Positions 17,085 to 25,129 of a DNA stretch of 64,000 nt are shown in pieces. The DNA is from Schlegelella_A sp036272325 (GTDB lineage Bacteria; Pseudomonadota; Gammaproteobacteria; Burkholderiales; Burkholderiaceae_C). The DNA lies in contig DATAYY010000166.1 of the NCBI GenBank assembly GCA_036272325.1, positions 7,764 to 71,763 of the forward strand, written 5' to 3'. The position numbers were made by a program, and so were the translations under genes. Under the pieces are notes generated by a model. It worked only from the letters and a program-made list of their open reading frames with translations. It ran no database searches and had not been told where the DNA came from. Positions within the stretch are counted from its first letter, which is position 1. Every line of letters starts with the position of its first letter.

Positions 17085-19318
17085 GGCGGCGCGCTTTGCT
17101 CGTCAGCGGCCTCGGCGCCGCGGGAGCGCTCGTCGTCGGCTGGGGCCTGCTGCCGCCGCGTGAGCGGCTCGGCGCGGTCGACGCGCTGCCGGTCGCGAGC
17201 GGCGAGGTCAGCCTCAACGGCTGGATCAAGATCGCCGCCGACGGCGCGGTGATGCTGGCGATGCACCGCAGCGAGATGGGGCAGGGAACGCACACGGCGC
17301 TGGCGATGCTCGTCGCCGAGGAGCTCGACGTGCCGCTCGCGCGCGTTCGCCTGTTCACGGCGCCGATCGAGCGGCTCTACGGCAACGTCGCGACGATGGT
17401 CGCGAGTGTCCCGTACTTCCATCCGCGCGAGACCGAGCCCGGCAACGAGAGCGGGCCGGCGGAGGCGGGGCAGTGGGTCGTCGCCAAGGTCGCGCGCGAG
17501 CTCGGCATCAACCTCACCGGCGGCTCCTCGAGCGTCGTCGACAGCTGGGACGTGCTCCGCCTCGCCGCCGCGACCGCACGCGCGCGCCTGCTCGGCGCCG
17601 CCTCCATCGCCTGGAAGGAGCCGGCGGGCGAGCTCGTCGTCCGGGACGGCGTCGTCAGTCATCCGTCGGGCCACAGCGCGAACTACGGCGAGCTGGCGCG
17701 CATGGCGGCAGCGACGCCGAGCGGCGACGTTCGGGTCAAGCGGCGCGACGAGTGGCGTCTGATCGGCACTGCGGCGCCGCGGATCGACGTCGTCGCCAAG
17801 AGCAACGGCTCGGCAGTGTTCGGCATCGACGTGCGGCCGCCGGGCCTCGTCTTCGCCGCGATCCGTCATTGCCCGATGCTCGGCGGCAGCCCCGGCGCGG
17901 TCGACGTCGAGCCGGCGCTCGCGCTTGCCGGCGTCGAGCGCGTCGTCCGGATCGGCTCCTACGGCGGTTCGACCGAGGCGTTCGCTGTCGTCGGCAAGAC
18001 GTGGTGGCATGCGCGCCGCGGCGCCGAGGCGATCGCCGTGCAGTGGCAGCAGCGCCCTGCCGGCGCGCTCGACAGCGCCGCGATCCTCGCCGCGCTCGAG
18101 GCGCGCGCGCGCGCCGCCGCAGCGGTCGACGGCGGCTTTGCGTTTCACCGTCGCGGCGATGTCGCCGCCGCCGACGCGAGCGCGGCGCGCCACCTCGAGC
18201 AGGTCTATCGCGCCCCGTATCTCGCCCATGCGACGATGGAGCCGATCAATTGCACGGCGCGGGTCGCCGGCGGCGGGGTCGAGGTCTGGGCGTCGACGCA
18301 GGTGCCCGGGCTGGCGCGCGCGATCGCGGCACAGGTCGCGGGCGTCGGCGAAGACGCGGTGACGATTCACGTCCCCTATCTCGGCGGCGGCTTCGGCCGT
18401 CGCCTCGACGTCGACTTCGTCGGCCAGGCGGTGCGGGTCGCACTCGAGACGGGCGGTCGCCCGGTGCAGCTCGTCTGGTCGCGCGAAGAGGACCTGACGC
18501 ACGACTTCTATCGCCCGGCCGGCGTCGCGATCGTGCGCGCCGGCCTCGGCGCCGACGGCATGCCGACGACGCTGCGCATCACGAGCGCCGGCGACGCGAT
18601 CACGCCGCGCTGGATGGAGCGCGCCCTCCCTGCCCTGGCGGGGCCGGTCGACACGCCGGACAAGACGACCAGCGAAGGACTGTTCGACCAGCTCTACGGC
18701 GTGCCGAACCAGCGCATTTCGCACGTCGCGACGCAGATGGGCGTGCCGGTCGGCTACTGGCGCTCGGTCGGCCATTCGCACAACGCGTTCTTCGTCGAGT
18801 CGTTCTTCGACGAGCTCGCCCACGCCGCCGTGCTGCGGCTGGCGGCCGAGCGTTCGGGCTGGCCGGGCTTCGGCCTGGCGCGGCCGCTGGCGCCGGGGCG
18901 CGCCCGCGGCGTCGCCCTCCACGAGAGCTTCGGCAGCGTCGTCGTCCAGGTGGTCGAGGTCTCGATCGAGCAGGGCCGGCCGCGCGTGCACCGCGTCGTC
19001 TGCGCCGCCGACATCGGCACCGTCGTCAACCCCGGCCTCGTCGCGCAGCAGATGGAAGGCGCCGTGGTGTTCGCGCTCTCGGCAGCGCTCTACGGCCGGA
19101 TCGACATTGTCGGCGGCGTCGTCAGGCAGCGCAACTTCCCGGACTATCCGGTCGTGCGGCTCGCCGAGGCGCCGACGGTCGAGACGCATCTGGTCGACAG
19201 CGCGCGGCCGCCGGGCGGCGTCGGCGAAATCGGCGTGCCGCCGCTGGCGCCGGCGCTGGCGAACGCCCTCTTCGGGCTGACCGGAACGCGCCTGCGCGAG
19301 CTGCCGCTGGTGCTATAG
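17081..19318 (+). CDS. iorB: Molybdenum hydroxylase large subunit (isoquinoline 1-oxidoreductase beta-like), Tat-exported
   Basis: The catalytic molybdopterin-cytosine-dinucleotide subunit, 745 aa. The N-terminus MRRRALLVSGLGAAGALVVG is a twin-arginine signal, so the assembled complex is probably periplasmic. Cofactor-binding stretches include HRSEMGQGTHTALAMLVAEE, GGGFGRRLDVDF and the C-terminal GGVGEIGVPPLAPALANA with the catalytic glutamate. Around residue 580 the usual segment after SFFDELAHA seems shortened: the text jumps straight to AVLRLAAERSGW, about 20 residues fewer than I expect for the family. The GTG start overlaps iorA. The stop overlaps the pyrF stop in CTATAG. Confidence 0.88.
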   Translation: MRRRALLVSGLGAAGALVVGWGLLPPRERLGAVDALPVASGEVSLNGWIKIAADGAVMLAMHRSEMGQGTHTALAMLVAEELDVPLARVRLFTAPIERLYGNVATMVASVPYFHPRETEPGNESGPAEAGQWVVAKVARELGINLTGGSSSVVDSWDVLRLAAATARARLLGAASIAWKEPAGELVVRDGVVSHPSGHSANYGELARMAAATPSGDVRVKRRDEWRLIGTAAPRIDVVAKSNGSAVFGIDVRPPGLVFAAIRHCPMLGGSPGAVDVEPALALAGVERVVRIGSYGGSTEAFAVVGKTWWHARRGAEAIAVQWQQRPAGALDSAAILAALEARARAAAAVDGGFAFHRRGDVAAADASAARHLEQVYRAPYLAHATMEPINCTARVAGGGVEVWASTQVPGLARAIAAQVAGVGEDAVTIHVPYLGGGFGRRLDVDFVGQAVRVALETGGRPVQLVWSREEDLTHDFYRPAGVAIVRAGLGADGMPTTLRITSAGDAITPRWMERALPALAGPVDTPDKTTSEGLFDQLYGVPNQRISHVATQMGVPVGYWRSVGHSHNAFFVESFFDELAHAAVLRLAAERSGWPGFGLARPLAPGRARGVALHESFGSVVVQVVEVSIEQGRPRVHRVVCAADIGTVVNPGLVAQQMEGAVVFALSAALYGRIDIVGGVVRQRNFPDYPVVRLAEAPTVETHLVDSARPPGGVGEIGVPPLAPALANALFGLTGTRLRELPLVL

Positions 19319-20140
19319 CGCCGCGACGAGCTCGTCGCGGGCGCGCTCGGCGGCGCGCCGCGAGGCATCGGCGTAGCCGGCGTCGTTGCCGGCATAGAGG
19401 ATCGCGCGCGACGAGCTGACGATGATCGTTCCCGTCGTGCCTTCGGCCGTGCCGCGCCAGCCGGCGCGAACGGTCGCGGCCGGATCGCCGCCCTGCGCGC
19501 CGATGCCGGGGATGAGCAGTGGCAGCGTCGGCGCGATCTCGCGCACGCGCGCGATCTCGGCCGGGTAGGTGGCGCCGACGACGAGCCCGATCTGGCCGCC
19601 GGCGTTCCACGGTCCGGCAGCGAGCCGGGCGATCCGCTCGTACACCTTCTCGCCCGAGTCGAGGCGAAGGTCCTGGAGGTCGCCGCCTCCGGCGTTCGAC
19701 GTCCGGCAGAGCAGGATCGCGCCCTTGCCTTCATGGCGCAGGTAAGGCTCGATCGAGTCGAAGCCGAGCAGCGGCGAGAGCGTCACCGCGTCGGCGCGGT
19801 AGCGGTCGAAGACCTCGCGCGCGTACTGCTCGGCGGTGCTCGCCATGTCGCCGCGCTTGGCGTCGAGGATGACCGGGACGCCGGGCGCGCTGTCGTGGAT
19901 GTGGGCGATGAGGCGCTCGAGCTGCGCTTCGGCGCCGTGGGCGGCGAAGTACGCGATCTGCGGCTTGAAGGCGATGACGAGATCCCTGGTGCGATCCACG
20001 ATGGCGGCGCAGAACTCGAAGATGCGCGAGGCGTCGTTGCGCATCGCACCCGGGAATCGCGACGGCTCCGGGTCGAGGCCGACGCACAGCATCGACCGGT
20101 TGGCGCGCTCGGCGCGCGCGAGCTGCTCGACGAAGGTCAC
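19313..20140 (-). CDS. pyrF: Orotidine 5'-phosphate decarboxylase, type 2
   Basis: The last step of UMP synthesis: decarboxylation of OMP to UMP. The 275-aa length and the motif ILDAKRGDMASTAEQYA (about 94-110) identify the longer type 2 subfamily. The catalytic Lys/Asp pair is in DAKRGD. Further conserved parts are CVGLDPEPSRFP near the N-terminus, FKPQIAYFAAHG, LVVGATYP and LIPGIGAQGGD. The GTG start at 20140 overlaps the purB stop as GTGA, so a purine and a pyrimidine gene are translationally linked. The first in-frame ATG (at the Met of NRSML) would delete a conserved N-terminal strand, so GTG is preferred. Confidence 0.94.
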   Translation of the reverse strand: MTFVEQLARAERANRSMLCVGLDPEPSRFPGAMRNDASRIFEFCAAIVDRTRDLVIAFKPQIAYFAAHGAEAQLERLIAHIHDSAPGVPVILDAKRGDMASTAEQYAREVFDRYRADAVTLSPLLGFDSIEPYLRHEGKGAILLCRTSNAGGGDLQDLRLDSGEKVYERIARLAAGPWNAGGQIGLVVGATYPAEIARVREIAPTLPLLIPGIGAQGGDPAATVRAGWRGTAEGTTGTIIVSSSRAILYAGNDAGYADASRRAAERARDELVAAL

Positions 20141-21549
20141 CGGGCCGCGCCCCGGCTCGCCGCCGTGCGCTCGATCTCGTCGGCCGCGGCACGCGCCAGC
20201 GCTGCCGCCCGGCCGAGGTAGCCGCGCGGCGTCAGCGCCAGCAGGCGATCGCGCGCCTCGGCCGGCAGCGCCAGGCCGCGGATGAAGGCATGCAGCCCGT
20301 CGCGGCCGATCGCCTTGCCGCGCGTCAGCGCCTTGAGCTGCTCGTACGGGTTGGCGATGCCGTGGCGGCGCATCACCGTCTGCACCGGCTCGGCGAGCAC
20401 CTCCCAGGCGTCGTCGAGGTCGGCGTCGATCGCGGCGCGGCCGACGCCGAGCTTGGCCATGCCGCGCGCGAGCGAGTCGAGCGCAAGCACGGCGTGGCCG
20501 AAGGCGACGCCGATGTTGCGCAGCACGGTGCTGTCGGTCAGGTCGCGCTGGAAGCGCGAGATCGGCAGCTTCTCGCTCATGTGCGCGAGAAGGGCGTTGG
20601 CAATGCCGAGGTTGCCCTCGGCGTTCTCGAAGTCGATCGGGTTGACCTTGTGCGGCATCGTGCTCGAGCCGACCTCGCCTGGCGCGGCGCTCTGCACGAA
20701 GTAGCCGAGACTGACGTAACCCCAGACGTCGCGTGCCCAGTCGATCAGGATCGTGTTGCAGCGCTTGACGGCGTCGAAGAGCGCGGCGATCTGGTCGTGC
20801 GGCTCGATCTGCGTCGTGTAGGGGTTGAACTCGAGCCCGAGCCGCTCCTCGACGACGCGCTGCGCGAGCGCCTGCCAGTCGAGCTCGGGGTAGGCGGCGA
20901 CGTGGGCGTTGTAGTTGCCGACCGCGCCGTTCATCTTGGCGCGCATCGGCACCGCCGCGACCGCGGCGCGCGCCGCGTCGAGGCGCGTCGCGACGTTGGC
21001 GATCTCCTTGCCGAGCGTCGTCGGGCTCGCGGTCTGACCGTGCGTGCGGGCGAGCATCGCAACGTCGGCGTGCGCGCGCGCCATCGTGGCGAGCGTCCGG
21101 ACGATGCCGTCGAGCGCCGGCAGGAGGACGTCGCGCCGGGCCGCATCGAGCATCAGCGCGTGGCTGGTGTTGTTGATGTCTTCGCTGGTGCACGCGAAGT
21201 GGAGGAAGCCGACCGCGCCCGCCAGCGTCGGCTCGACCGCGAAGCGCTCGCCGAGCCAGTACTCGACCGCCTTGACGTCGTGGTTGGTGCGCCGCTCGAT
21301 CGCCTTGATCGCCTCGGCGTCGGCGGCCGAGAAGCGCTCGACCAGGTCGCGCAGGAACTTGCGCGTGGCCGCGGCCGGCCGCGGCAGCTCGGCGAGGCCG
21401 GCGTCGGCGAGGGCGAGAAACCATTCGACCTCGACCCGGACCCGGCAGCGCATGAGGCCGAATTCCGACAGCCACGGCCGCAGGGCGTCGACCTTGCCGG
21501 CATAACGGCCGTCGAGCGGCGACAGCGCGGTGAGAGTGTTGGCTTGCAT
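20137..21549 (-). CDS. purB: Adenylosuccinate lyase
   Basis: Acts twice in purine synthesis, releasing fumarate from SAICAR and from adenylosuccinate. The 470-aa length fits the E. coli-like long form, which starts MQANTLTALSPLDGRYAGKV. The fumarase/aspartase-superfamily signature GSSTMPHKVNPIDFENAEGN is present with its catalytic serine loop, and TSEDINNTSHALM carries the conserved helix. HGQTASPTT holds the catalytic histidine. An in-frame extension upstream to 21651 lacks conservation and would run into the divergent promoter region, so the ATG at 21549 is used. The neighbour pyrF overlaps its 3' end. Confidence 0.95.
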   Translation of the reverse strand: MQANTLTALSPLDGRYAGKVDALRPWLSEFGLMRCRVRVEVEWFLALADAGLAELPRPAAATRKFLRDLVERFSAADAEAIKAIERRTNHDVKAVEYWLGERFAVEPTLAGAVGFLHFACTSEDINNTSHALMLDAARRDVLLPALDGIVRTLATMARAHADVAMLARTHGQTASPTTLGKEIANVATRLDAARAAVAAVPMRAKMNGAVGNYNAHVAAYPELDWQALAQRVVEERLGLEFNPYTTQIEPHDQIAALFDAVKRCNTILIDWARDVWGYVSLGYFVQSAAPGEVGSSTMPHKVNPIDFENAEGNLGIANALLAHMSEKLPISRFQRDLTDSTVLRNIGVAFGHAVLALDSLARGMAKLGVGRAAIDADLDDAWEVLAEPVQTVMRRHGIANPYEQLKALTRGKAIGRDGLHAFIRGLALPAEARDRLLALTPRGYLGRAAALARAAADEIERTAASRGAAR

Positions 21550-21603
21550 CTTGCAGAGGTGGGGATGACGCGTCGTCGCAACGATCGATCGCGCAGGCCG
21601 GCC

Positions 21604-21626
21604 ATTATCGACGCTGCCTCTAGAAT
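21604..21626. promoter_or_regulatory. Possible divergent -10 elements between purB and the GST gene
   Basis: In the 122-base divergent gap, TAGAAT (21621-21626, plus strand, 5 of 6 matches to TATAAT) faces the glutathione transferase gene. ATTATC (21604-21609) reads GATAAT on the minus strand towards purB. Neither has a convincing -35 box at 16-18 bases, so these are suggestions only. Confidence 0.3.
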
Positions 21627-21671
21627 GAAAGCAGACGTAAGCCTCGAACAAGGACGCGGTCTCCCCGGCCC

Positions 21672-22289
21672 ATGAAACTCATCGGATCGCTCACAAGTCC
21701 GTACGTGCGGAAGGTCCGCATCGTCATGGCCGAAAAGAAGCTCGACTATCAGTTCGTCGAGGAGAACGTCTGGGAGAGCGACGCGATCCTGGCGTCGAAT
21801 CCGCTCGGCAAGGTGCCGTGCCTGGTTATGGAGGGCGGCGAGGCGGTCTTCGATTCACGCGTCATCGTCGAGTACCTCGACGCGCGCTCGCCGCTGGCGC
21901 GCCTGATTCCGGAGCCCAATCGCGAGCGCACCGAGGTGCGCACCTGGGAGGCGCTGGCCGACGGCATCGTCGACGCCGCGATCCTGGCCCGCCTCGAGGC
22001 GAACTGGCCCGGCCGCAGCGCCGAGCAGCGCTCGCAGGCGTGGATCGACCGCCAGATGACGAAGGTGCACGCATCGCTCGAGGCGGTCGCGACCGGCCTC
22101 GCCGCGAAGCCCTGGTGCAACGGCATCCACATGACGCTCGCCGACGTCGCCGTCGGCTGCGCTCTCGGCTACCTCGACTTTCGTTTTCCGCAGCTGGGCT
22201 GGCGCGGCGACTACCCCAGCGTCGCGCGTCTCGCCGACAAGCTCAACGCGCGCAACAGCTTCATCGACACCGCGCCGCCCGCGGCCTGA
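21672..22289 (+). CDS. Glutathione S-transferase family protein
   Basis: A 205-aa soluble transferase. The thioredoxin-like N-terminal domain (residues 1-80) opens MKLIGSLTSPYVRKVRIVM with a serine-type active site (SPYVRK). It holds the glutathione-binding cis-proline in GKVPCLV and the Glu/Ser pair in VFDSRVIVEYLD. The all-helical C-terminal domain has the usual N-capping helix in MTLADVAVGCALGYLDF. These betaproteobacterial GSTs conjugate glutathione to electrophiles or reduce peroxides; the substrate is not predictable. It is divergent from purB and convergent with the glutamate-synthase-like gene, whose stop lies one base beyond this one. Confidence 0.92.
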   Translation: MKLIGSLTSPYVRKVRIVMAEKKLDYQFVEENVWESDAILASNPLGKVPCLVMEGGEAVFDSRVIVEYLDARSPLARLIPEPNRERTEVRTWEALADGIVDAAILARLEANWPGRSAEQRSQAWIDRQMTKVHASLEAVATGLAAKPWCNGIHMTLADVAVGCALGYLDFRFPQLGWRGDYPSVARLADKLNARNSFIDTAPPAA

Positions 22290-22299
22290 TTCAGGCCGC
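22281..22299. repeat. 19-base perfect palindrome across two facing stop codons
   Basis: GCGGCCTGA at 22281-22289 and TCAGGCCGC at 22291-22299 are perfect reverse complements around a single T. Both stop codons (TGA of the GST gene, TGA of the glutamate-synthase-like gene) lie inside it. In RNA it could form a short hairpin with a 9-base loop at the end of either message. There is no T-run, so it is not a classical terminator. Confidence 0.6.
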
Positions 22300-23982
22300 C
22301 TGCTCGACCGGGCGGGCGCTCGCAGCGGCCGTCCCGCGCAGGGCAGCGGGCGGCGACGGCGACACCGCGAGAAAGCTCGTCGCGCTCGCCATCGGCCAGT
22401 AGGTGCGAAACACCTGGTGCGCCATCTCGCCGTGCAGCAGCTCGCCCGGCTGCAGGAACGGCAGCAGGTTGGCGAGCAGCTTGACGCCGTGCTCGGAGTT
22501 GCGCTTGACGATGTGCGACGCGGTGATGTCGGCCGGATGCGCAAGCCCCGCTGCCTGCACCAGCTCCTTCAGCGCGAGCAGCGTTTGCTGATGGAAGTGG
22601 AAGACGCGGTCGGCCTTGCTCGACGGGTCGAGCGCGCGCTGTCGGCCCGGGTCCTGCGTCGTCACGCCGGTCGGGCAATGGCCGGTGTGGCAGCTCTGCG
22701 CCTGGATGCAGCCAAGCGCGAACATGAAGCCGCGCGCCGCATTGCACCAGTCGGCGCCGAGCGCGAGCATGCGCGCGATGTCGAACGCGCTCACGACCTT
22801 GCCGGCACAGCCGATCCTGATCTGATCGCGCAAGTTGAGCCCGACCAGCGTGTTTTGCACCAGCAGGAGCCCTTCCTGCAGCGGCGTTCCGACGTGATCG
22901 CAGAACTCGAGCGGTGCCGCGCCGGTGCCGCCCTCGGCGCCGTCGACGACGATGAAATCGGGCAGGATGCCGGTCTCGAGCATCGCCTTGGCGATCGCGA
23001 ACCACTCCCACGGGTGGCCGATGCAGAGCTTGAAGCCGGTCGGCTTGCCGCCCGAGAGCGAACGCAGCCGCTCGATGAACTGCATCATCTCGATCGGCGT
23101 CTTGAACGCGCCGTGCGACGCCGGCGAGACGCAGTCGACCCAGGGCTGGACGCCGCGCGCCTCGGCGATCTCGAGCGTCACCTTCGGCCCCGGCAGGACG
23201 CCGCCGTGGCCCGGCTTGGCGCCCTGCGAGAGCTTGAGCTCGACCATCTTCACCTGCGGATCGCGGGCGTTGGCGGCGAAGCGCTCCTCGTCGAAGCTGC
23301 CGTCGCTGCCGCAGCAGCCGAAGTAGCCCGAGCCGATCTCCCAGATCAGGTCGCCACCGTGGACCCGGTGGTGCCGGCTGATCGACCCCTCGCCGGTGTC
23401 GTGCGCGAAGTTGCCGCGCTTGGCGCCGGCGTTGAGCGCCATGATCGCGTTCGCCGACAGCGCGCCGAAGCTCATCGCCGAGATGTTGAACAGGCTGGCG
23501 CTGTACGGCTGGGCTCGGTTGGCGCCGATCGTGACGCGAAAGTCGTGCGTCGCCAGCACGCTCGGCTGCAGCGAATGATTGATCCACTCGTAGCCGAGCT
23601 CGCCGACGTCGAGCTGGGTGCCGAACGGGCGCTTGTCCGAGTCGCCCTTGGCGCGCTGGTAGACGAGCGAGCGTTGCTGGCGCGAGAACGGCGCCGCCTC
23701 GCGGTCGCTCTCGATGAAGTACTGGCGCATCTCGGGCCGGATGAACTCGAGCAGGAAGCGCAGGTGGCCGGTGACCGGGTAGTTGCGCAGCACTGCATGG
23801 CGCTTCTGCACGAGGTCGCGGACGCCGACCGCGACCAGGACGAGGAACACGATCGCGAGCCACGCGTCCATTCCCATCTTCGCCCACGCGAACGTGCTCG
23901 CCGCGAGCCCGATCAGGCACAGGGCCCAGGCCCAGTAGCGGACCGGAAAGACGTGGTCGAGGCGGTTGACCCAGGCGAACAT
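22291..23982 (-). CDS. Membrane-anchored FMN-binding glutamate synthase-like protein
   Basis: A 563-aa protein with two N-terminal membrane helices (about residues 15-35 and 39-58) followed by a GltB-type FMN TIM barrel. Markers are SLFNISAMSFGALSANAI, AKPGHGGVLPG, the substrate-site stretch VVDGAEGGTGAAPLEF and VSAFDIARMLALGAD. The cysteines in IQAQSCHTGHCPTGV match the iron-sulfur ligands of glutamate synthase. It has no glutaminase domain, so it is not a complete GOGAT. Such stand-alone proteins are widespread in Proteobacteria with no settled reaction. It is followed by the dehalogenase-like gene upstream on the same strand, 41 bases apart. Confidence 0.88.
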   Translation of the reverse strand: MFAWVNRLDHVFPVRYWAWALCLIGLAASTFAWAKMGMDAWLAIVFLVLVAVGVRDLVQKRHAVLRNYPVTGHLRFLLEFIRPEMRQYFIESDREAAPFSRQQRSLVYQRAKGDSDKRPFGTQLDVGELGYEWINHSLQPSVLATHDFRVTIGANRAQPYSASLFNISAMSFGALSANAIMALNAGAKRGNFAHDTGEGSISRHHRVHGGDLIWEIGSGYFGCCGSDGSFDEERFAANARDPQVKMVELKLSQGAKPGHGGVLPGPKVTLEIAEARGVQPWVDCVSPASHGAFKTPIEMMQFIERLRSLSGGKPTGFKLCIGHPWEWFAIAKAMLETGILPDFIVVDGAEGGTGAAPLEFCDHVGTPLQEGLLLVQNTLVGLNLRDQIRIGCAGKVVSAFDIARMLALGADWCNAARGFMFALGCIQAQSCHTGHCPTGVTTQDPGRQRALDPSSKADRVFHFHQQTLLALKELVQAAGLAHPADITASHIVKRNSEHGVKLLANLLPFLQPGELLHGEMAHQVFRTYWPMASATSFLAVSPSPPAALRGTAAASARPVEQAA

Positions 23983-24023
23983 GCGAGCTCCCGGCGCGAG
24001 GTGCGCGATCGTAGCCCCGCGCC

Positions 24024-24932
24024 TCAGCGCAGGAGATGGCCGCGCAGGAGCGCGGCGGTGTCATCAGGCAGCTCCTCGGCGAGGAAGTGGCCGCCGTTCA
24101 TCGCCTGGCCGGTGACAGTCGCGGCGCACTGCGCGCGCCAGAGGGCGAGCGGGTCGTAGAGCTGGCCGACGACGCCGCGCGCACCCCAGAGCACGAGCAG
24201 CTCGCAGGCGATCTTCTCGCCCGCCGCGCGCGACGCACGATCGTGCTCGAGGTCGATCGTCGCCGAGGCGCGGTAGTCCTCGCAGCCGGCGTGGATCGCT
24301 TCGGCGCGGCAGAAGCACCGCTCGTACTCGGCCAGCGCTTCCGGCTCGACGAAGCCGATTCCCTGCGAGCCGAAGCCGCCGAGCATCCAGCGCAGGTAGT
24401 ACGCCGGGTCGCCGCCGATCATCCGCTCCGGCAGCGGCGCCGGCTGGATGAGGAAGAACCAGTGGTAGTACCAGCTCGCGAAGCGCATGTCGGTGCGTTC
24501 GTACATGTCGAGCGTCGGCACGATGTCGATCAGCGCCAGCCGCTCGACGCGCTCGCCGTGGTCGAGCGCCAGCCGGTGCGCGACGCGGCCGCCGCGGTCG
24601 TGGCCGACGACGGCAAAGCGCTCGTGGCCGAGCGAGCGCATCAGCGCCGCCATGTCGGCCGCCATCGCCCGCTTGCTGTACTGCGCATGCTCGGCCTCCG
24701 GGGTCGGCGCGGGGTCGGGCCTGGGCGAGTCGCCGTAGCCGCGCAGGTCGGCGATGACGAGCCGAAAGTCGGCCGCGAGGCGCGCGGCGACGCGGCGCCA
24801 CATCGCGTGGGTCTGCGGGTAGCCGTGCAGCAGCAGCAGCGGCGGGCCGTCGGGCTTACCGCCGACGCGCACGAAGAGGTCGGTCGCGCCGGCGCTCTGC
24901 AGGCCGCCGGGGAAACCATCGAACCAGTCCAT
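24024..24932 (-). CDS. Haloacetate (fluoroacetate) dehalogenase-type alpha/beta hydrolase
   Basis: A 302-aa cytosolic hydrolase predicted to convert haloacetates to glycolate. All residues that define fluoroacetate dehalogenase of Rhodopseudomonas (RPA1163) are present at almost the same numbering: nucleophile Asp112 and Arg113/Arg116 in GHDRGGR, acid Asp136, halide-pocket His157 and Trp158 (YYHWFF) with Tyr220 (CEDYRA), and base His282 (NGGHF). Oxyanion-hole motif LHGYPQ is also there. Ordinary epoxide hydrolases or haloalkane dehalogenases lack the HW plus Tyr pocket. The start ATG at 24932 is the first in frame. Whether it accepts fluoro- or only chloro-substrates cannot be read from the sequence. 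Confidence 0.85.
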   Translation of the reverse strand: MDWFDGFPGGLQSAGATDLFVRVGGKPDGPPLLLLHGYPQTHAMWRRVAARLAADFRLVIADLRGYGDSPRPDPAPTPEAEHAQYSKRAMAADMAALMRSLGHERFAVVGHDRGGRVAHRLALDHGERVERLALIDIVPTLDMYERTDMRFASWYYHWFFLIQPAPLPERMIGGDPAYYLRWMLGGFGSQGIGFVEPEALAEYERCFCRAEAIHAGCEDYRASATIDLEHDRASRAAGEKIACELLVLWGARGVVGQLYDPLALWRAQCAATVTGQAMNGGHFLAEELPDDTAALLRGHLLR

Positions 24933-24980
24933 CGGAAGCCTCCCTCCGGATCTGAACGGCGGCGATTCTCGCCCGCACCG

Positions 24981-25010
24981 GTGACGGCGGGTGAACCCGC
25001 TCGCTATACT
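24981..25010 (+). promoter_or_regulatory. Sigma-70-like promoter of metX-metW
   Basis: GTGACG (24981-24986) resembles -35 TTGACA, and TATACT (25005-25010) matches -10 TATAAT at 5 of 6 positions, with an 18-base spacer. Transcription would begin at about 25016-25019, so the riboswitch P1 stem would be at the very 5' end of the RNA. Confidence 0.65.
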
Positions 25011-25019
25011 GACCGGGAA

Positions 25020-25071
25020 GCGCCGATTTGTTCCGGCTTGCGGGCGCTCTACAAATTCGGCTAAAGACAGG
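25020..25071 (+). ncRNA. SAM-II riboswitch aptamer
   Basis: A 52-base H-type pseudoknot fold that binds S-adenosylmethionine. P1 pairs GCGCC (25020-25024) with GGCGC (25043-25047). Loop bases GATTTG (25025-25030) pair with CAAATT (25052-25057) to form the pseudoknot helix. The signature GCTAAA (25060-25065) follows, and CC at 25033-25034 can pair with GG at 25070-25071. The loop also keeps the TTGC found in the Sargasso Sea metX SAM-II RNA. Size, order and every helix match that RNA. Location upstream of metX fits methionine feedback control. Confidence 0.9.
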
Positions 25072-25078
25072 ACGCGCG

Positions 25079-25116
25079 AAACCCGGTGTCCCGCTTTGGC
25101 GGTGCCGGGTTTTTTC
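25079..25116 (+). terminator. Intrinsic terminator of the SAM-II leader
   Basis: AACCCGG (25080-25086) pairs with CCGGGTT (25105-25111) around an inner CCGC/GCGG stem, and a run of six T (25110-25115) follows. It begins 8 bases after the aptamer and ends 14 bases before the metX ATG, so SAM binding probably controls premature termination. No clear Shine-Dalgarno sequence remains between it and metX. Confidence 0.88.
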
Positions 25117-25129
25117 TTGCCCGCCTGCG

